Origin: Aeromicrobium sp. Root495
GTDB lineage: Bacteria > Actinomycetota > Actinomycetes > Propionibacteriales > Nocardioidaceae
Reading direction: 5' to 3'
Length of the DNA: 64,000 nt
Assembly: GCF_001426755.1 (NCBI RefSeq)
Contig: NZ_LMFJ01000001.1
Coordinates: forward strand, 475,083-539,082
Part shown: positions 61,509 through 64,000 of the stretch, in pieces
How the letters are laid out: the number at the start of each line of letters is the position of its first letter
Position numbering within the stretch: position 1 is the stretch's first letter
Made by a program: the position numbers and the translations under genes
The notes under the pieces: generated by a model
What the model saw: the letters and a program-made list of their open reading frames with translations, nothing else
What the model was told of the DNA's origin: nothing
The model's database searches: none

Positions 61509-62198
61509 GTGATTCGCTTCGACAAGGTCACCAAGACCTACCCTGGGCAGAAACGTCCGGCGTTGGCCTCCCTCGACCTCGAGATCGAGAAGGGTGAGTT
61601 CGTCTTCCTGGTCGGTGCCTCCGGCTCCGGCAAGTCGACCTTCCTGCGCCTCGTGCTCCGCGAGACCCGGCCCAGCACCGGCCGCGTCTACGTGGCCGGC
61701 AAGGAGATCAACAAGCTCTCCAGCTGGAAGGTGCCCAAGCTGCGCCGCGAGGTCGGCACGGTCTTCCAGGACTTCCGCCTCCTCCCCAACAAGACGGTCC
61801 ACGAGAACGTGGCGTTCGCGCTGCAGGTCATCGGCCGCTCGCGCGCCGAGATCAACCAGCTCGTGCCCGAGACCCTCGAGCTCGTGGGACTGGAGGGAAA
61901 GAGCCACCGCATGCCCGACGAGCTCTCCGGCGGCGAGCAGCAGCGCGTGGCCGTCGCCCGCGCCTACGTGAACCGGCCCAAGATCCTGATCGCGGACGAG
62001 CCCACCGGAAACCTCGACCCCGCCACGAGCGTGGGCATCATGAAGCTGCTCGACCGGATCAACCGCACCGACACCACCGTCATCATGGCCACGCACGACT
62101 CCTCGATCGTCGACCAGATGCGCAAGCGCGTCATCGAGCTGCACGAGGGTCACATCGTGCGCGACGAGGCCCGTGGCATCTACGGCTACCAGTCCTGA
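61509..62198 (+). CDS. ftsE: Cell division ATP-binding protein FtsE
   Basis: The 229-residue ABC ATPase has Walker [10 protein letters not shown], signature LSGGEQQR and Walker [13 protein letters not shown]. With FtsX it activates a peptidoglycan hydrolase at the division site. GTG 61509 gives the family length. ftsX follows after 9 bp. Confidence 0.96.
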   Translation: MIRFDKVTKTYPGQKRPALASLDLEIEKGEFVFLVGASGSGKSTFLRLVLRETRPSTGRVYVAGKEINKLSSWKVPKLRREVGTVFQDFRLLPNKTVHENVAFALQVIGRSRAEINQLVPETLELVGLEGKSHRMPDELSGGEQQRVAVARAYVNRPKILIADEPTGNLDPATSVGIMKLLDRINRTDTTVIMATHDSSIVDQMRKRVIELHEGHIVRDEARGIYGYQS

Positions 62199-62207
62199 GG
62201 ACCCCGC

Positions 62208-63122
62208 ATGCGAACCACTCTGAGCGAGCTCGGCGCCAGCCTGTCGCGCAACAAGTCCATGACCATCTCCCTCGTGGTCACCATGACCGTGTCCCTGCTC
62301 CTGGCGGCGCTCGGTCTGCTCATCCAGAGCCAGGCCGACCGGACCGAGAAGTACTACGGCGACAAGCTGCAGCTGCAGGTCAACCTCTGCACCAAGAACT
62401 CGCCCAGCGCCACGTGCCTGGGTGGTGTGGCCACCGACGAGCAGAAGCAGGCCGTCCAGGACGCCCTCGACGACAACCCTGAGGTCAAGAGCTTCGAGGT
62501 CCGGTCGGCGGCCGACAACTACGACCGCGCGCGCCAGATCCTCACGCAGTCCGAGACCGGCCGCAAGCAGCTCGAGACCCTCGGTCCCGACGCCTTCCCC
62601 GAGACCTACTACGTCACGCTGAAGAACCCGGACGAGTTCGACGGCGTGGTCAGCCAGGTCTCCGGGATGGACGGCGTCGGCAACGTGAGCTCCCTGCGCA
62701 AGCTGCTCGGGCCGCTGTTCGAGATCCTCGAGAAGATGCGGTGGGCCGCCCTGGCCACGTCGCTCCTGCTCATCGTCGCGGCGATCCTCCAGGTGTCCAA
62801 CACCATCCGGATGACGGCCTACGCCCGCCGGCGCGAGATCGGCATCATGCGACTCGTGGGAGCCTCCAGCTGGCACATCCAGCTGCCCTTCGTGCTGGAG
62901 TCGCTCATCGCCGCCCTCATCTCGGCCGCGCTGGCCGCCGGAGGCCTCGCGGCGTTCATGTACTTCGTGGTCTACGGGTACCTGAGGGACACGCTCGGCC
63001 AGCTCACCACCTGGGTCAGGTGGCAGGAGGCGGTCTCCGTCATGGGGTGGACGACGCTCCTCGCGGTGCTGCTCGCGCTCGTCCCGACACTCGTGATGAC
63101 GCGCAAATACCTTGACGTCTGA
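62208..63122 (+). CDS. ftsX: Cell division protein FtsX
   Basis: The 304-residue protein has a short cytoplasmic N-terminus, a first membrane helix (TISLVVTMTVSLLLAALGLL), an extracytoplasmic domain with one Cys pair (LCTKNSPSATCLGG) and three C-terminal helices with MRLVGASSWHIQLPFVLESL. It relays ATP hydrolysis by FtsE to a cell-wall hydrolase outside. Confidence 0.95.
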   Translation: MRTTLSELGASLSRNKSMTISLVVTMTVSLLLAALGLLIQSQADRTEKYYGDKLQLQVNLCTKNSPSATCLGGVATDEQKQAVQDALDDNPEVKSFEVRSAADNYDRARQILTQSETGRKQLETLGPDAFPETYYVTLKNPDEFDGVVSQVSGMDGVGNVSSLRKLLGPLFEILEKMRWAALATSLLLIVAAILQVSNTIRMTAYARRREIGIMRLVGASSWHIQLPFVLESLIAALISAALAAGGLAAFMYFVVYGYLRDTLGQLTTWVRWQEAVSVMGWTTLLAVLLALVPTLVMTRKYLDV

Positions 63123-63139
63123 GCTTCATCACCTAGAGT
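63112..63139 (+). promoter_or_regulatory. Possible promoter before the secreted coiled-coil gene
   Basis: TTGACG (63112-63117) and TAGAGT (63134-63139) are separated by 16 bp, across the end of ftsX. They could give the next gene its own sigma-70-type promoter in addition to read-through from ftsEX. Confidence 0.4.
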
Positions 63140-63179
63140 CACACGAGTAACACCCGCCACTTCTTCCCCAAGGCAGGTC

Positions 63180-64000
63180 ATGACTCGCACGCCCGCAACC
63201 CTCCGCACCTGGGGGCCGCTCCTCACCTTGGTGACGATGCTGGCGCTGCTGGGCACCCTCGTCGCGCCCAGCTGGGCGGGCGAGAAGGACGACCTGAACA
63301 AGAAGAAGGACAGCGTCAACGGCAAGCTCGACGCCGCCAAGCAGAGCTACGACGAGTCGAGCAAGGAGATGGCCGCTGCCGTCGCCTCGCTCAACGCCGT
63401 CCGAGCGAGGCTGGCTGCTGCCAAGGGGAACCTCGGCGCCACCCGCGGCAAGCTCTCGGTGGCCCGTACGCGTGACCAGCAGATGCAGGCCAAGCTCGAG
63501 CGCAGCGAGGCCGCGCTCGCCAAGGCCAAGGAAGAGCTCGACAAGGGCACGGCCCAGGCGGGCCGGGCCGAGAACCAGGTCCGCCAGTTCACGCTCGAGA
63601 CGCTCCAGGAGGGCGACACCGGCCTGAGCGCCTTCAGCGACCTCCTGCAGGGCGAGGACCCCAGCCTCTTCTCCGAGCGGATCAGCCTCTCCGACTCGGT
63701 GGCCGACGCGCAGATCGCGACCCTCCAGCGGCTCGACGCAGCCAAGGTCATGCTCCAGCTCAATCGCGACGAGGTCGAGAAGCTCCGCGACGCCGTGGCC
63801 GCAGCGCGCAAGGCCGCCGCCGCCAACCTCGAGCGCATGAAGGTCCTGGAGCAGCAGGCCCGCAAGCAGACCATCGCGGTCGCCGCACGCGTCTCCGACG
63901 AGCGCTCCGCCAAGCTCGCCGCCAACGAGGTGCTCGCGGCCGACGCCCAGAAGGTCCGCGAGCTGGAGGCCGAGCGCAGTCGCGTGGCCAACCAGCTGGC
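63180..64000 (+). CDS. Secreted coiled-coil protein, probable FtsEX-linked hydrolase (partial)
   Basis: ATG 63180 starts a frame that stays open to the window end (273 codons seen). It has a signal peptide (GPLLTLVTMLALLGTLVAPS) and a long coiled coil rich in Ala, Lys and Glu (KDDLNKKKDSVNGKLDAAKQ onward). This matches the N-terminus of EnvC/RipC-like proteins that bind FtsX, whose C-terminal M23 or NlpC/P60 hydrolase would lie beyond 64000. The catalytic domain is not visible, so the enzyme class is inference. Confidence 0.8.
   Translation, partial: MTRTPATLRTWGPLLTLVTMLALLGTLVAPSWAGEKDDLNKKKDSVNGKLDAAKQSYDESSKEMAAAVASLNAVRARLAAAKGNLGATRGKLSVARTRDQQMQAKLERSEAALAKAKEELDKGTAQAGRAENQVRQFTLETLQEGDTGLSAFSDLLQGEDPSLFSERISLSDSVADAQIATLQRLDAAKVMLQLNRDEVEKLRDAVAAARKAAAANLERMKVLEQQARKQTIAVAARVSDERSAKLAANEVLAADAQKVRELEAERSRVANQL

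Overview
The window is high-GC DNA with dense, often overlapping genes, many GTG starts, and actinobacterial families such as DUF6542, DUF4394, DUF6596 sigma factors, a Tad pilus and a GTG-started ftsE next to ftsX. It looks like a chromosomal segment of an actinobacterium. A member of the Nocardioidaceae (Nocardioides or Aeromicrobium type) is my best guess, but the genus is inference. I saw no tRNA, rRNA, CRISPR array, insertion sequence or integrase gene.

Layout. 1-9381 is mostly core: xseB/xseA, ispH, gamma-glutamyltransferase, a Na+/H+ antiporter with a C-terminal UBP zinc finger, an AAC(2')-type acetyltransferase, and the GTPase gene ychF. 9382-20840 is an accessory island inserted at the 3' end of ychF. 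Copies of the ychF 3' end lie at 9364, 10151 and 20821. Clusters of 11-bp-spaced AGTCCGCAA repeats lie inside both ends of the main unit, with another cluster beyond the last copy. The cargo is two small unknown genes, a DUF4011 helicase-nuclease, and a type I restriction-modification operon in the order R-S-unknown-M.

21074-28971 holds an XRE regulator divergent from two short-chain dehydrogenases, then an ECF sigma/anti-sigma pair divergent from a secreted DUF4394 protein. Near-identical promoters (TGAAC, 17 bp, CGTA) face both ways between sigma and target. Next come a truncated haemoglobin with a YibE/F membrane protein, and an APH-fold phosphotransferase. 28968-34033 is a reverse-strand cluster of four secreted proteins or lipoproteins that share a C-terminal G-x-G-W-R motif, together with one protein containing two SGNH hydrolase domains. 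34117-45692 holds an ABC-F ATPase, a DUF985 cupin, an S9 peptidase, a YCII plus DUF6596-sigma pair, a secreted carboxypeptidase-regulatory repeat protein, an O-antigen-ligase-like protein with a repeat-like tail, and an epoxide-hydrolase-like enzyme.

45862-50219 is a compact Tad/Flp pilus operon: ATPase, two TadB/C-type membrane proteins, Flp pilin and three minor pseudopilin or TadG-like proteins. 51271-53521 has a HIT protein, prfB and a coiled-coil protein. 53579-60835 is a sugar catabolic operon (ribose-type ABC transporter, oxidoreductase, isomerase) divergent from a ROK regulator, with candidate operators between. The window closes with a DinB-fold protein, ftsE-ftsX, and the start of a secreted coiled-coil protein that probably works with FtsEX.

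Several intergenic regions carry long palindromes. Related hairpins lie at 2581-2645 and 44775-44831 between convergent genes. Three GGTGGA-N3-TCCACC palindromes lie at 51177-51262, and compound or simple hairpins lie at 26069-26119 and 53542-53574.
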